A stretch of DNA of 64,000 nucleotides from CAYXVU01 sp964468725 (GTDB lineage Bacteria > Acidobacteriota > Blastocatellia > UBA7656). The notes beneath the pieces were generated by a model. It did no database searches, had not been told where the DNA came from, and saw only the letters and a list, made by a program, of their open reading frames with translations. The stretch spans positions 17,013 through 81,012 of the forward strand of contig CAYXVU010000002.1 of NCBI GenBank assembly GCA_964468725.1. Reading direction: 5' to 3'. A program made the position numbers and the translations under genes. This document shows, piece by piece, positions 31,653-39,952 of the stretch. Each line of letters begins with the position of its first letter. Position 1 is the first letter of the stretch.

Positions 31653-32771
31653 ATGGTCAGGGGCAAACCGACCTACGCGTTCGTCCTGATTTTTACCCTC
31701 TCCATTTTTGCGCTTGCACAAACCGATGCAGCGACCATCAGCAAAGGCAAACTCGGAGCCGCGCTCGACGAAGTGATGACCAAAGCGATGGCCGAAGGTT
31801 TTTCCGGCGCGGTCTTGATCGCCAAAAACGGCGAAGTGTTGCTCCGCAAAGGTTACGGGCAGGCGAACCGCGAAAAGCAGATTCCGGTGACTTCGAAGAC
31901 CGTCTTTGACATCGGTTCGGTGTCGAAAGTCTTCACGGTTGCCGCCATCCTGACATTAGAACAACAGGGCAAACTTACGGTCGCCGACACTCTCGGCAAA
32001 TTCTTCTCCGCCGTTCCTGCGGACAAAAGCGCCATTACCCTCCATCAATTACTGACCCACACGTCCGGACTGTTGGAATATCACGACACCGAGGGCGACT
32101 TTGAAGCGATGACGCGTGATGAAGCCGTGCGCCGCATCTTCGCGCAGAAACTACTGGCCGAGCCGGGCAAGCAGTTCGCCTATTCCAATTCCGGCATGAC
32201 ACTGCTGGCAGCCATTGTCGAAATCGTTTCCGGTAAGAGCTTTCCAACTTACCTGCGAGAAAAACTGCTTGACCCTGCCGGAATGAGGCAAACAGGATTC
32301 TATCGCCATCCGTTGTGGTCGGAAGCGGATGTCGCACACGGCTATAATGCCAACCGTTTCGGCACAGAGAATTCGCCGCTCGTATGGCCGCAGATTTCGT
32401 GGGCGCTAATGGGCAATGGCGGCATGGTCTCGTCGCCCGCCGATCTTTATCTGTGGCTGCGAGTCTTGAAGAGCGAGAAAATTCTTTCCGAGAAGAGCAA
32501 GCAAAAGATGTTCGCGCAGCAGTTCTCGCTCGGCGACAAACGCGCGGTGGGGTACGGCGTCGGCAGCGCGATCACCGAGCGAGGCACGCGCGTACTCAGT
32601 CACGCGGGGGCCAATGAGTTCGGGTTCTTTGCCTTCTGGGTCTACTATCCCGATGAAGACGCCGCCATCTTGATTAGCAGCAATTCAGGTCGCGCCGTCA
32701 ATGTCGGCGAATTGCAAAAGCAACTCGCTCGCCTGCTATTTACAGCTCCGGGAGCCAGCCCCAAATCGTAA
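31653..32771 (+). CDS. Secreted beta-lactamase-fold serine hydrolase
   Basis: The product has 372 aa. The start at 31653 is supported by GGAGGTG just upstream; an ATG at 31617 is in frame but has no such site. A signal peptide (about 6-30) is followed by the S12/class C-like catalytic set: Ser89-x-x-Lys92 (GSVSKVF), Tyr177-x-Asn179 (AYSNSGM) and a late HAGANEFGF. Members act as D-Ala-D-Ala peptidases, esterases or beta-lactamases. A larger paralogous domain lies in the next gene. Resistance function is not implied by sequence alone. Confidence 0.9.
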   Translation: MVRGKPTYAFVLIFTLSIFALAQTDAATISKGKLGAALDEVMTKAMAEGFSGAVLIAKNGEVLLRKGYGQANREKQIPVTSKTVFDIGSVSKVFTVAAILTLEQQGKLTVADTLGKFFSAVPADKSAITLHQLLTHTSGLLEYHDTEGDFEAMTRDEAVRRIFAQKLLAEPGKQFAYSNSGMTLLAAIVEIVSGKSFPTYLREKLLDPAGMRQTGFYRHPLWSEADVAHGYNANRFGTENSPLVWPQISWALMGNGGMVSSPADLYLWLRVLKSEKILSEKSKQKMFAQQFSLGDKRAVGYGVGSAITERGTRVLSHAGANEFGFFAFWVYYPDEDAAILISSNSGRAVNVGELQKQLARLLFTAPGASPKS

Positions 32772-32900
32772 CCGACCGAAGCCCTATCAGATTGCTGGAG
32801 GGTCTTCATTAAATCTTCACAACTAGGTGCTAGATTTTTCGACCGTGAGAGTCGGGTTATCACCTCGACTGAAACTTATAAGAAGAGAGGCTGACATAGC

Positions 32901-35087
32901 TTGAAAAAAGTTCTATTCATCGCATTCTTCGGGTTGCTGTTTGCCGCGCCCGCTTCCGGCATCATCATTCGTCACGACCGCGATGACGCGCAATACCGCG
33001 CTCTCGGCGCGAAGTATGCGGCGGTCGGATTTGTCGGGCGTGACGGCGAAAGCGTATTGATCGCTCCGGAGTGGGTGTTGACCGCTGCTCACGTGGCTGC
33101 CGATATTCCGGCGGGCGCGCGTCACATCATCTTCGGAAACAAACCCTATCCCATTGCCAGCGTCTTTCTGCATCCTGAATGGAAGCAGAGCCCGCAAAAC
33201 GACATTGCGCTCATCAAACTTGCCGAGCCGGTCAAAACGATTACGCCGGTCGCCCTCTACACAGAGAAAGACGAAGCCGGAAAGATTGTCACCTTTGTCG
33301 GGCGCGGCGACACCGGGACGGGGCTGACCGGGCCGACAAAGATGGATAAACAAGTGCGCGGCGCGACCAACAAAGTAGACAATGCCGATAATCAGTGGGT
33401 CTACTTTTCGTTCGATGATCCGGCGACAGCGACCGAACTGGAAGGCATCAGCGGGCCGGGCGATAGCGGCGGCCCGGCGCTGATTGAAAGAGACGGCAAA
33501 CTCTACACGCTCGGCGTCAGCATCGCGGGAGCGCCGGGGAAAAATGGTCGCGGCACCTATGGCGCGAAAGAGTTCTATACGCGCGTGTCACTCTACATTG
33601 ACTGGATCAAGCAGACCCTGAGCGGCGCAACCGTTTCGTCTATGCCCGCGAAAGACGCGCCCGTCGCGCAGGTCGCAGCAACCTCACAAGCGGCGAATTT
33701 GCCCGACACTCCGACGGGGCGCAGAGTTGCCGCTTACCTCAAAGCCTTCAGCACCGGCGATGCCGATGTGATGCGCCAGTTTTTCACCGACAACTTCACG
33801 GCAGGCGTGCCGATTGAAGACCGGTTGGCGCGCTATAAACAGATTTCCTCCGATCTCGGCAAACTCGAGTTGCGGCGCGTTGTGCAGGTCACGGACGATA
33901 GCATCACCATCATCGTGCAGGCCGCTGGTGGCGATGCGCTCCAGTTCCAATTCGATTTTGAAGCGCCGCCTTCGAGCCGCATCAAAGGCATTCGCGCGCA
34001 AAATGCCGGGGAAGAGATGGCCACCGCGCCGAGCATCGAAGTCAAAGCTCCGGCAAGCGAGGCGGAACTGGTCGGAGCAGTTGACGGATACTTCAAAAAG
34101 CTGGTTGACGCCGACGAGTTTTCCGGCGCGGTGCTGGTCGCCAAACAGGGCAAGCCGGTTTATCAAAAAGCCTTCGGGCTGGCCAGCAAAGAGTTCAATG
34201 TGCCGAATCGGCTCGATACCAAATTCAACACCGGCTCGATAGACAAATCCTATACACAGATCGCTATCGGGCAGTTGATCGAGCAAGGCAAACTGGCGGC
34301 TGACGACACTATCGGAAAGCATCTGCCCGACTATCCGAACAAACAGGCGGCAGAAAAAATCACCATCCTGCACCTGCTCACCCACACATCGGGTATTGGC
34401 GATTTTTTCAACGAACGCTATTTCGCAACTCCGAAGAATCAGCTTCGCAACATCGCGGACTTTCTCAAACTCATCGCCGACAAGCCGCTTGAGTTCGAAC
34501 CTGGCGCGCGGCAACGCTATTCTAACGGCGGCTATGCGGTGCTCGGCGCGATCATCGAAAAAGTCTCCGGACAGAGTTATTACGACTATGTGCGCGAGCA
34601 CATCTTCAAACCCGCGGGCATGATGAGCACCGATTTTTATGAAGCCGATGTGCCGACGCCTAATTTGGCGCGCGGCTACACGCGACGCGGCAATCCGAAT
34701 GGTGGTGAAGACAAAGAGCGCAAGAGCAATCTGCTCATCCTTCCGGCGCGCGGCAGTTCGGCGGGCGGCGGCTATTCAACGGTCGAAGACCTCTTGAAGT
34801 TTTCGCTCGCCGTGCAAAATGCTACGCTGCTCAGTCCGGCAATGACCCGATGGGCGCTTAATGAACGCACCGAAAAGCCGCCGGTAAAGGGCGCAGCCCC
34901 GGCTGCGAGTCAGCCCGGTCAACCCGGCGGCATGGGAATCGCAGGTGGTGCGCCGGGTCTCAATGCGGCGCTCGAAGCCGACTCTCAGAGCGGTTATACG
35001 GTGATTGTGATGTCGAACTACGATCCGCCGACCGCCGAACGCGCAGCCATGCAGATCATGCGATGGATCGGTCAATTCTCGCGCTGA
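32901..35087 (+). CDS. Secreted trypsin-like protease fused to beta-lactamase-fold hydrolase
   Basis: The product has 728 aa with a TTG start. After a signal peptide (1-20) comes an S1 trypsin-type domain with His64 (TAAHVA), Asp101 (NDIALIKL) and Ser189 (GPGDSGGPA). A short NTF2-like segment follows (about 270-370: RRVAAYLKAFSTGDADVMRQFF). The C-terminal beta-lactamase-fold domain (about 385-725) has Ser446-x-x-Lys449 (GSIDKSYT) and Tyr540-Ser-Asn542. All catalytic residues of both enzymes are present. The C-terminus lacks the usual HTG/HAG motif, reading GMGIAGGAPGLNAAL instead. I know S12 domains with the middle domain, but not this S1 fusion. It follows a stand-alone paralog. Confidence 0.88.
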   Translation: MKKVLFIAFFGLLFAAPASGIIIRHDRDDAQYRALGAKYAAVGFVGRDGESVLIAPEWVLTAAHVAADIPAGARHIIFGNKPYPIASVFLHPEWKQSPQNDIALIKLAEPVKTITPVALYTEKDEAGKIVTFVGRGDTGTGLTGPTKMDKQVRGATNKVDNADNQWVYFSFDDPATATELEGISGPGDSGGPALIERDGKLYTLGVSIAGAPGKNGRGTYGAKEFYTRVSLYIDWIKQTLSGATVSSMPAKDAPVAQVAATSQAANLPDTPTGRRVAAYLKAFSTGDADVMRQFFTDNFTAGVPIEDRLARYKQISSDLGKLELRRVVQVTDDSITIIVQAAGGDALQFQFDFEAPPSSRIKGIRAQNAGEEMATAPSIEVKAPASEAELVGAVDGYFKKLVDADEFSGAVLVAKQGKPVYQKAFGLASKEFNVPNRLDTKFNTGSIDKSYTQIAIGQLIEQGKLAADDTIGKHLPDYPNKQAAEKITILHLLTHTSGIGDFFNERYFATPKNQLRNIADFLKLIADKPLEFEPGARQRYSNGGYAVLGAIIEKVSGQSYYDYVREHIFKPAGMMSTDFYEADVPTPNLARGYTRRGNPNGGEDKERKSNLLILPARGSSAGGGYSTVEDLLKFSLAVQNATLLSPAMTRWALNERTEKPPVKGAAPAASQPGQPGGMGIAGGAPGLNAALEADSQSGYTVIVMSNYDPPTAERAAMQIMRWIGQFSR

Positions 35088-35091
35088 TGAG

Positions 35092-35170
35092 TTTGCGCTC
35101 GCAGCAATGACGAAGGCAATCGTTGATTGGTTTGTGCTCGCAGCGATAGTGAATGCTATAGTTGCGAGCA
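35092..35170. repeat. Two imperfect 39-bp direct repeats
   Basis: TTTGCGCTCGCAGCAATGA (from 35092) and TTTGTGCTCGCAGCGATAG (from 35131) start 39 bp apart, and a degenerate third partial copy (GTTGCGAGCA) lies near 35161. They separate the fusion protease gene from the TauE-like gene. Confidence 0.4.
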
Positions 35171-35173
35171 CTC

Positions 35174-35968
35174 ATGGAATCTTCGGTCTTGCAAATCGCC
35201 TGCATCTTTGCCGCTGGCTTCCTCGCAGGTATGATCAATTCGGTTGCGGGCGGCGGCACGTTAATTTCGTTTCCCGTATTGGTCTGGTTGGGGCGCGATG
35301 CGCTGCTGGCCAACGCGACCAACGCCGTCGCCTTGTGGCCGGGTTCGTTGGCGGGGATGTTCGGTTTTCGCCACGATATAACAGAGAGTCGTCGGTGGAT
35401 GTGGCTGTTGGGGTTGCCTTCCATCATTGGCGCATTGCTTGGCGCAGTGCTGCTTTTGCTTACGCCCACCAAAATTTTTTCCGCCCTTGTTCCCTACCTG
35501 ATTCTCTTTGCAACGCTGCTGTTTGCCTTTGGCGAACCGATTTCGAAACGGCTGCGCGTTTTGACGGCAGATGATGACGCTGCGCCGACAAGAGACGCGC
35601 CGACTCTGCGTGCCTGGGTTGTCGGAGCGATGGGGTTTCAATTCCTCGTCGCCACTTATGGCGGCTACTTCGGCGCAGGCATGGGCATCTTGATGTTGGC
35701 GGCGTTGGGGCTAATGGGGCTGAGCGACATTCATCAGATGAACGGCTTGAAGAATTTTTTCGCCTTCGTCATTAACGGCGTGGCCTCGGTCTATTTCATC
35801 GCCTCCGGCAAGGTTTATTGGAGCGATGCGCTGGTGATGGCGGTTGGTGCGATGGCGGGCGGTTATGGCGGCGCGGGGTTGGCGCGCAGATTGGGCCGCA
35901 GTTTTGTGCGGCGACTGGTCATCATCATTGGCCTTGCAATGGCGATTTCGTTGCTCTTTCGGCGGTAA
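35174..35968 (+). CDS. Sulfite exporter TauE/SafE family membrane protein
   Basis: The product has 264 aa from the ATG at 35174; a TTG at 35162 is also in frame. Eight or so hydrophobic helices form two halves. AGFLAGMINSVAGGGTLISFPVLVWLG (about 15-40) and GGYFGAGMGILMLAALGLMG are the duplicated family motifs. Members export sulfite, sulfoacetate or other organic anions. The substrate is unknown and no sulfur genes are nearby. Confidence 0.9.
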   Translation: MESSVLQIACIFAAGFLAGMINSVAGGGTLISFPVLVWLGRDALLANATNAVALWPGSLAGMFGFRHDITESRRWMWLLGLPSIIGALLGAVLLLLTPTKIFSALVPYLILFATLLFAFGEPISKRLRVLTADDDAAPTRDAPTLRAWVVGAMGFQFLVATYGGYFGAGMGILMLAALGLMGLSDIHQMNGLKNFFAFVINGVASVYFIASGKVYWSDALVMAVGAMAGGYGGAGLARRLGRSFVRRLVIIIGLAMAISLLFRR

Positions 35969-35984
35969 GCGTGGAAGCGCAAAA

Positions 35985-36022
35985 CGCGCCTGCGCCCTTC
36001 AGGAAAAGGGTTCGTCGGCGCG
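35985..36022. terminator. Nested hairpin between convergent genes
   Basis: CGCGCC (35985-35990) with GGCGCG (36017-36022) and CCCTT (35995-35999) with AAGGG (36006-36010). No U-tract follows on the plus strand. A bidirectional transcript end is plausible from position. Confidence 0.35.
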
Positions 36023-36074
36023 CTTCGCGAGTTGAATCTTGCCGGTGAGGGATGCGAGGAAATGCGTTGCCCGT

Positions 36075-36584
36075 CTATTTTTTCGTGAACACGAAGTTGA
36101 ATTCCTGCTCGCCGCGCGGGCTTTGCGTTTTGCGATGAACTTTCAGGACGCCGCCTTCGCCGAGTTCCCAATGTTCAACCGTCGTGATGGTGACCGGATT
36201 CCCTTGAAACTCCGCATTGGTCACGGAATTGAGTTCGAGCGTTTTGCCTTCGTTCATCCATTTGACTTTGCGGGTCGCTTTGCCGGTGGCTTGCCCTAAA
36301 TTCACATCGGCAGTCGTTTCGCTGCCGTCGAGTTTATAGGTGACAGGTTGTCCGCCGCCCGGCCCTTGACCGCCGGTGATCTGCGGTTCGATGACCAATT
36401 GCCCGCCCTCTTGTTTGACCATCCAAGTCACGCTTTCGGCATTTTGCCAACCTCGCGGCAATTCGCCGCTTTTGGCTTTGTCTAACACCCAAGTGCCCGC
36501 AAAGTTCGCATTATCGGCGCTTGCCGAAATAAGACTGGCGACGAAGATCGTCAACAGGCTGCTGATTGCAAAAAACTTTCTCAT
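36075..36584 (-). CDS. Secreted lipocalin-like hypothetical protein
   Basis: The product has 169 aa. A signal peptide (about 1-23) is followed by NFAGTWVLDKAKS, an opening common to small secreted beta-barrel proteins of uncharacterised function. Alternating strands follow (QLVIEPQITG, GNPVTITTVEHWELG, GGVLKVHRKTQ). No catalytic residues are apparent. It stands alone on the minus strand. The family is widespread in acidobacterial-type genomes to my knowledge, but its role is unknown. Confidence 0.75.
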   Translation of the reverse strand: MRKFFAISSLLTIFVASLISASADNANFAGTWVLDKAKSGELPRGWQNAESVTWMVKQEGGQLVIEPQITGGQGPGGGQPVTYKLDGSETTADVNLGQATGKATRKVKWMNEGKTLELNSVTNAEFQGNPVTITTVEHWELGEGGVLKVHRKTQSPRGEQEFNFVFTKK

Positions 36585-36883
36585 CTCATCTGCCCTTTCT
36601 ATTGTGGTGGGGATGCGATTGAATTGCCGATCAACTCAATAACGTCCGCCATCATAGACGTTCGCGCACTATGGCGCGGTTACAACGAATCCGTGAGGCT
36701 TCGCATTGTCAAAAGTTCGATCCGAAGTGTTAGACTTGCGGTTGCCCCGAAAAGCCTGTTAAAGCCGTGAACAGTGACCGGCGAGGGGCGGTCAGAAGCA
36801 GGGGATTTCACAACGTTCGATCTTCAGGCTTCCGCACCTAACTGGTTTGCTATCGAGATTGTCTGAATAAGGAGAATAGAGAC
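36585..36883. other. Divergent intergenic region
   Basis: This holds the start regions of the minus-strand lipocalin-like gene and the plus-strand hydrolase. TTGTCA (36706-36711) and TAGACT (36731-36736), 19 nt apart, form a weak promoter candidate for the hydrolase. Nothing else is recognised. Confidence 0.3.
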
Positions 36884-37789
36884 ATGAAGCGCACCGCATT
36901 GGCTTTTTGCTTGCTCATTGGTTTTCTTTCCATCAACGCCCGCGCCGCCGATATGTCCGATTTCGAGAAGCGCGTCGAACACGGTTATGCCGACAACAAC
37001 GGCGTGAAGATTCATTACGCCAGTCTCGGACAGGGGCCGTTGGTAGTGATGATTCACGGCTTCCCGGATTTTTGGTATTCGTGGCGGCATCAGATGGAAG
37101 GGCTTTCGGCCAACTTCCAAACCGTCGCCATTGACCAACGCGGCTACAACCTCAGCGACAAGCCCAAAGGCGTAGAAAATTACGACATGCGGTTGCTGGT
37201 CAGCGATGTCATCGCGGTCATCAAACATTTGAAACGCGATAAGGCCATCATCGTCGGCCACGATTGGGGTGGCGCGGTCGCCTGGGCGTTCGCCATGTCG
37301 CAGCCGCAGATGACGGAAAGACTCATCATTCTGAATCTGCCGCATCCGCGCGCCTTGTCGCGCGAATTGGCTAATAACCCGCAGCAACAGAAGAACAGTC
37401 AGTATGCGCGCAATTTTCAACAAGAAGGGTTTCACCAGAACCTCAAAGCCGAGCAACTCGCCTTTTGGGTCACCGATGCGCAGGCCAAAGAGAAGTATAT
37501 CGAAGCCTTCAAACGCTCGGACATCGAAGCCATGCTCAACTACTACAAGCGCAACTATCCGCGCGAGCCGTACAAAGAAGACACCTCGCCGGTAATCAAA
37601 GTTCAATGCTCGGTGCTGATGATTCACGGCTTGAAAGACACCGCTTTGCTCTCCAGCGGGTTGAACGGCAATTGGGATTACATCGAAAAAGATTTGACGC
37701 TGGTCACGGTTCCCGAAGCCGGTCACTTTGTGCAACAGGACGCCGCCGAGTTCGTCACTCGCACCATGAAGATGTGGCTGGGGCGATAA
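36884..37789 (+). CDS. Secreted epoxide-hydrolase/dehalogenase-like alpha/beta hydrolase
   Basis: The product has 301 aa with a signal peptide (1-22) and ATG after AAGGAG. The oxyanion HGFPDFWYSW, the nucleophile elbow GHDWGG (Asp127), an acid and the late His in EAGHFVQ are conserved. Asp rather than Ser as nucleophile places it with epoxide hydrolases and haloalkane/fluoroacetate dehalogenases. A cap domain with Tyr residues fits epoxide opening. Export is unusual for this group. The substrate is unknown. Confidence 0.88.
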   Translation: MKRTALAFCLLIGFLSINARAADMSDFEKRVEHGYADNNGVKIHYASLGQGPLVVMIHGFPDFWYSWRHQMEGLSANFQTVAIDQRGYNLSDKPKGVENYDMRLLVSDVIAVIKHLKRDKAIIVGHDWGGAVAWAFAMSQPQMTERLIILNLPHPRALSRELANNPQQQKNSQYARNFQQEGFHQNLKAEQLAFWVTDAQAKEKYIEAFKRSDIEAMLNYYKRNYPREPYKEDTSPVIKVQCSVLMIHGLKDTALLSSGLNGNWDYIEKDLTLVTVPEAGHFVQQDAAEFVTRTMKMWLGR

Positions 37790-37845
37790 AAGAGAGTAGC
37801 GAATGGCAAGCTACGCAGAAGAGTGAAGGATGATGGGGCGCGGTA

Positions 37846-37922
37846 CATTGCTTTTCGGAGTTCTCATCCATCGTTCGGCATTCTGCTTTCATCTCTCTGC
37901 CTAGCTCGCCGCTCGCCATTTT
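37846..37922 (+). repeat. Degenerate heptanucleotide array (11 units)
   Basis: Eleven consecutive 7-nt units in one register, with weak consensus TTCNNCN (TTCGGCA, TTCTGCT, TTCATCT, CTCTGCC). The array ends just before the ribosome-binding site of the crotonase gene. Confidence 0.45.
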
Positions 37923-37938
37923 GTAGGAGGGAGAACCA

Positions 37939-38727
37939 ATGAGTGACGCGCCGATTCTCACCGAGGTCGCCGATAAGGTTGCAACCTTGACCTTCAACCG
38001 TCCTGACAAACTCAATGCCTTGAGCCGCGATTTGCTGACCCAATCTCTGAGGGTCTTGAGCGAGTGGAGCCGCGATTCTGAAGTCGGCGCTATTGTCGTG
38101 ACTGGCGCAGGGCGTGCCTTTTGCGCGGGCGGCGATGTGTCGAGCATGGCGAGCGCCGCTGAATTGACCCTCGAACAACGCATTGACCAACTGCGTTTCG
38201 GACACGAACTCTCGTGGATGCTCTATAACATTCCGAAGATCACTGTGGCTGCCGTCAATGGCTTTGCGATGGGGGCGGGGCTTGGCGTCTGTCTCGCTTG
38301 CGATCTGCGCTACGCCTCGACACAGGCAAAGTTCGGCACGGCGTTCGCCAAAGTCGGCTACAGCGGCGATTTCGGCACGACCTGGTTGCTGACGCGCTAT
38401 GCCGGTGCACCCAAAGCGAAAGAGTTGCTCATCCTCGGTGATGTCCTCGAAGCAAGCGAAGCCGAGCGTATCGGCCTCGTCAATCGCGTTGTCGAAGCCG
38501 ATACGCTCCGCGCCACGGTACACGAAGTCGCGGCGCGCATCGCCAGCGGGCCGCTCACCAGCTTTCGTTACATGAAAGCTAACGTCAACTTATCAATGGC
38601 CGCCGATTTTCGCAGCGCGCTCGACCGCGAAGCCGAAACCCAAAGCCGTTGCGGCCTGACCGACGATCATCAAGAAGGCGTGCGCGCCTTTATGGAAAAA
38701 CGCGCGCCCGTGTTTACCGGCAAGTAA
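37939..38727 (+). CDS. Enoyl-CoA hydratase/isomerase family protein (crotonase)
   Basis: The product has 262 aa with an AGGAGGG site before the ATG. The crotonase fold is shown by GAGRAFCAGGDVSSMAS and AAVNGFAMGAGLGVCLACDLRYAS. The two catalytic glutamates of classical enoyl-CoA hydratase appear to be missing: CELA reads LGVC, and the second position is not Glu. The segment VGYSGDFGTTWLLTR resembles the Asp-containing active site of PaaG-type isomerases. An isomerase role is therefore as likely as hydration. The SpoIID gene follows 9 bp later without functional link. Confidence 0.85.
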   Translation: MSDAPILTEVADKVATLTFNRPDKLNALSRDLLTQSLRVLSEWSRDSEVGAIVVTGAGRAFCAGGDVSSMASAAELTLEQRIDQLRFGHELSWMLYNIPKITVAAVNGFAMGAGLGVCLACDLRYASTQAKFGTAFAKVGYSGDFGTTWLLTRYAGAPKAKELLILGDVLEASEAERIGLVNRVVEADTLRATVHEVAARIASGPLTSFRYMKANVNLSMAADFRSALDREAETQSRCGLTDDHQEGVRAFMEKRAPVFTGK

Positions 38728-38736
38728 CAACTGTCT

Positions 38737-39936
38737 ATGCCTTTCCTGCTTGCCAAGCTTGCGCTCTTCAGTCTGCTGGTTCCGACCGGCGAGCAGGTTG
38801 AATGGGTACGGGTCGGACTCTTCAGTCTGTTTAAGCCGCAAATTTTGCACGTGCAGGTGGCCGATCAAACTGCAACGATTGATACCGGCAGCCTGACCCT
38901 CTCGCTGGATGTCGGTGAAGGGTTGCGCGTGACGCTCAGTGGCTCACAACTGCACGTCCTGCTGATTGACCGCTACGGGCGCATCAAACAGTCGCTCAAC
39001 GCGTCGCACCTCAAACTGACAGGCGTCGGGGCGACCGCTTTCGAACTCAGCATCCCGCAAAAGATCCGGCGCACCGTGCGCGGTGACCTATTGATTGCTG
39101 CGCCGACGGCGGCATCAACAGGGTTGCGCATCATCCTTTCGACCGCCTTTGAATCTGCTGTCGCGTCGGTGACCGCCGCAGAGATGCAAGGGCAACAGCA
39201 GACGGAAGCGATCAAAGCCCTGTCGGTCATCGCGCGCACCTATATGCTCGCAAACCTTGGGCGACACCATGATGAAGGGTTTGACTTTTGCGACACCACG
39301 CATTGCCAACTCTATCGCGGCGAGCAGGACTTATCCGCAGAGCTTGCCGCACCGCTGATGGCGCGCGCCGTTGCGGCGACGGCAGGCGAATATCTGGCCT
39401 TTCAGAACCAAGCGGTTGATGTCTATTTCACGGCTGTGTGCGGCGGGTTATCGGCGACGCCAGAGATGGTATGGGGAGGCGCGAGTCGCTACCCCTATCA
39501 ACGCATCGCCTGCGATTGGTGCAAACCGTCCGAGTATGCGCATTGGCAACGGCAAGCAGCCGCGTCGTCAGTGGTTGCCGCACTCTCGGCGGCGACGGGC
39601 GCGCGCCTGTCGCAAAATGTGAAGCTCACGGTTGAGAAATATGCTAACAGCGAAGTGGCGCACGCTGTCGTCCTCAGCGATAGAGGGCGGCAACTGCGGT
39701 TGACCGTCGAGGAGTTTCGTCGTGCTGTGGGTCGTAAACTGGGATGGAATCGCGTGCTCAGCCCTTCGTTCGAGGTGGAGCGGCGCGGCGAGCGGTTCTT
39801 TTTTCGAGGGCGGGGATTCGGTAGTCAGGTGGGATTTTGTTTGATAGGCTCAGTGGCGCAAGCGGCGGCAGGGCGCGGCTACCGCGACATACTCGGTTTT
39901 TATTTTCCCGAAACGACGATCAGAACGAGGCCGTGA
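38737..39936 (+). CDS. SpoIID/LytB-domain protein (probable peptidoglycan transglycosylase)
   Basis: The product has 399 aa. After a short N-terminal hydrophobic region comes a SpoIID domain: EAIKALSVIARTYMLANLGRHHDEGFDFCDTTHCQLYRG, with the catalytic-type Glu157, then AVCGGLSATPEMVWGGASRYPY. The C-terminal motif reads GRGFGSQVGFCLIGS instead of the usual GRGWGHGVG, so its His is lost. Family members cleave denuded glycan strands. This is a non-sporulating-type genome, so a cell-division or envelope role is likely. A second family member lies at the right edge. Confidence 0.85.
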   Translation: MPFLLAKLALFSLLVPTGEQVEWVRVGLFSLFKPQILHVQVADQTATIDTGSLTLSLDVGEGLRVTLSGSQLHVLLIDRYGRIKQSLNASHLKLTGVGATAFELSIPQKIRRTVRGDLLIAAPTAASTGLRIILSTAFESAVASVTAAEMQGQQQTEAIKALSVIARTYMLANLGRHHDEGFDFCDTTHCQLYRGEQDLSAELAAPLMARAVAATAGEYLAFQNQAVDVYFTAVCGGLSATPEMVWGGASRYPYQRIACDWCKPSEYAHWQRQAAASSVVAALSAATGARLSQNVKLTVEKYANSEVAHAVVLSDRGRQLRLTVEEFRRAVGRKLGWNRVLSPSFEVERRGERFFFRGRGFGSQVGFCLIGSVAQAAAGRGYRDILGFYFPETTIRTRP

Positions 39937-39952
39937 ATTGATATTTCTGACC

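Noticed and set aside
31449..31721. 90-aa minus-strand ORF before the beta-lactamase-fold gene
   Set aside because: It overlaps the ends of two genes and shows no conserved motif.
33684..34601. 305-aa minus-strand ORF
   Set aside because: Antisense to the trypsin/beta-lactamase fusion; no motif.
36884..37134. Alternative frame in the alpha/beta hydrolase region
   Set aside because: Out-of-frame shadow; the in-frame gene has full catalytic motifs.
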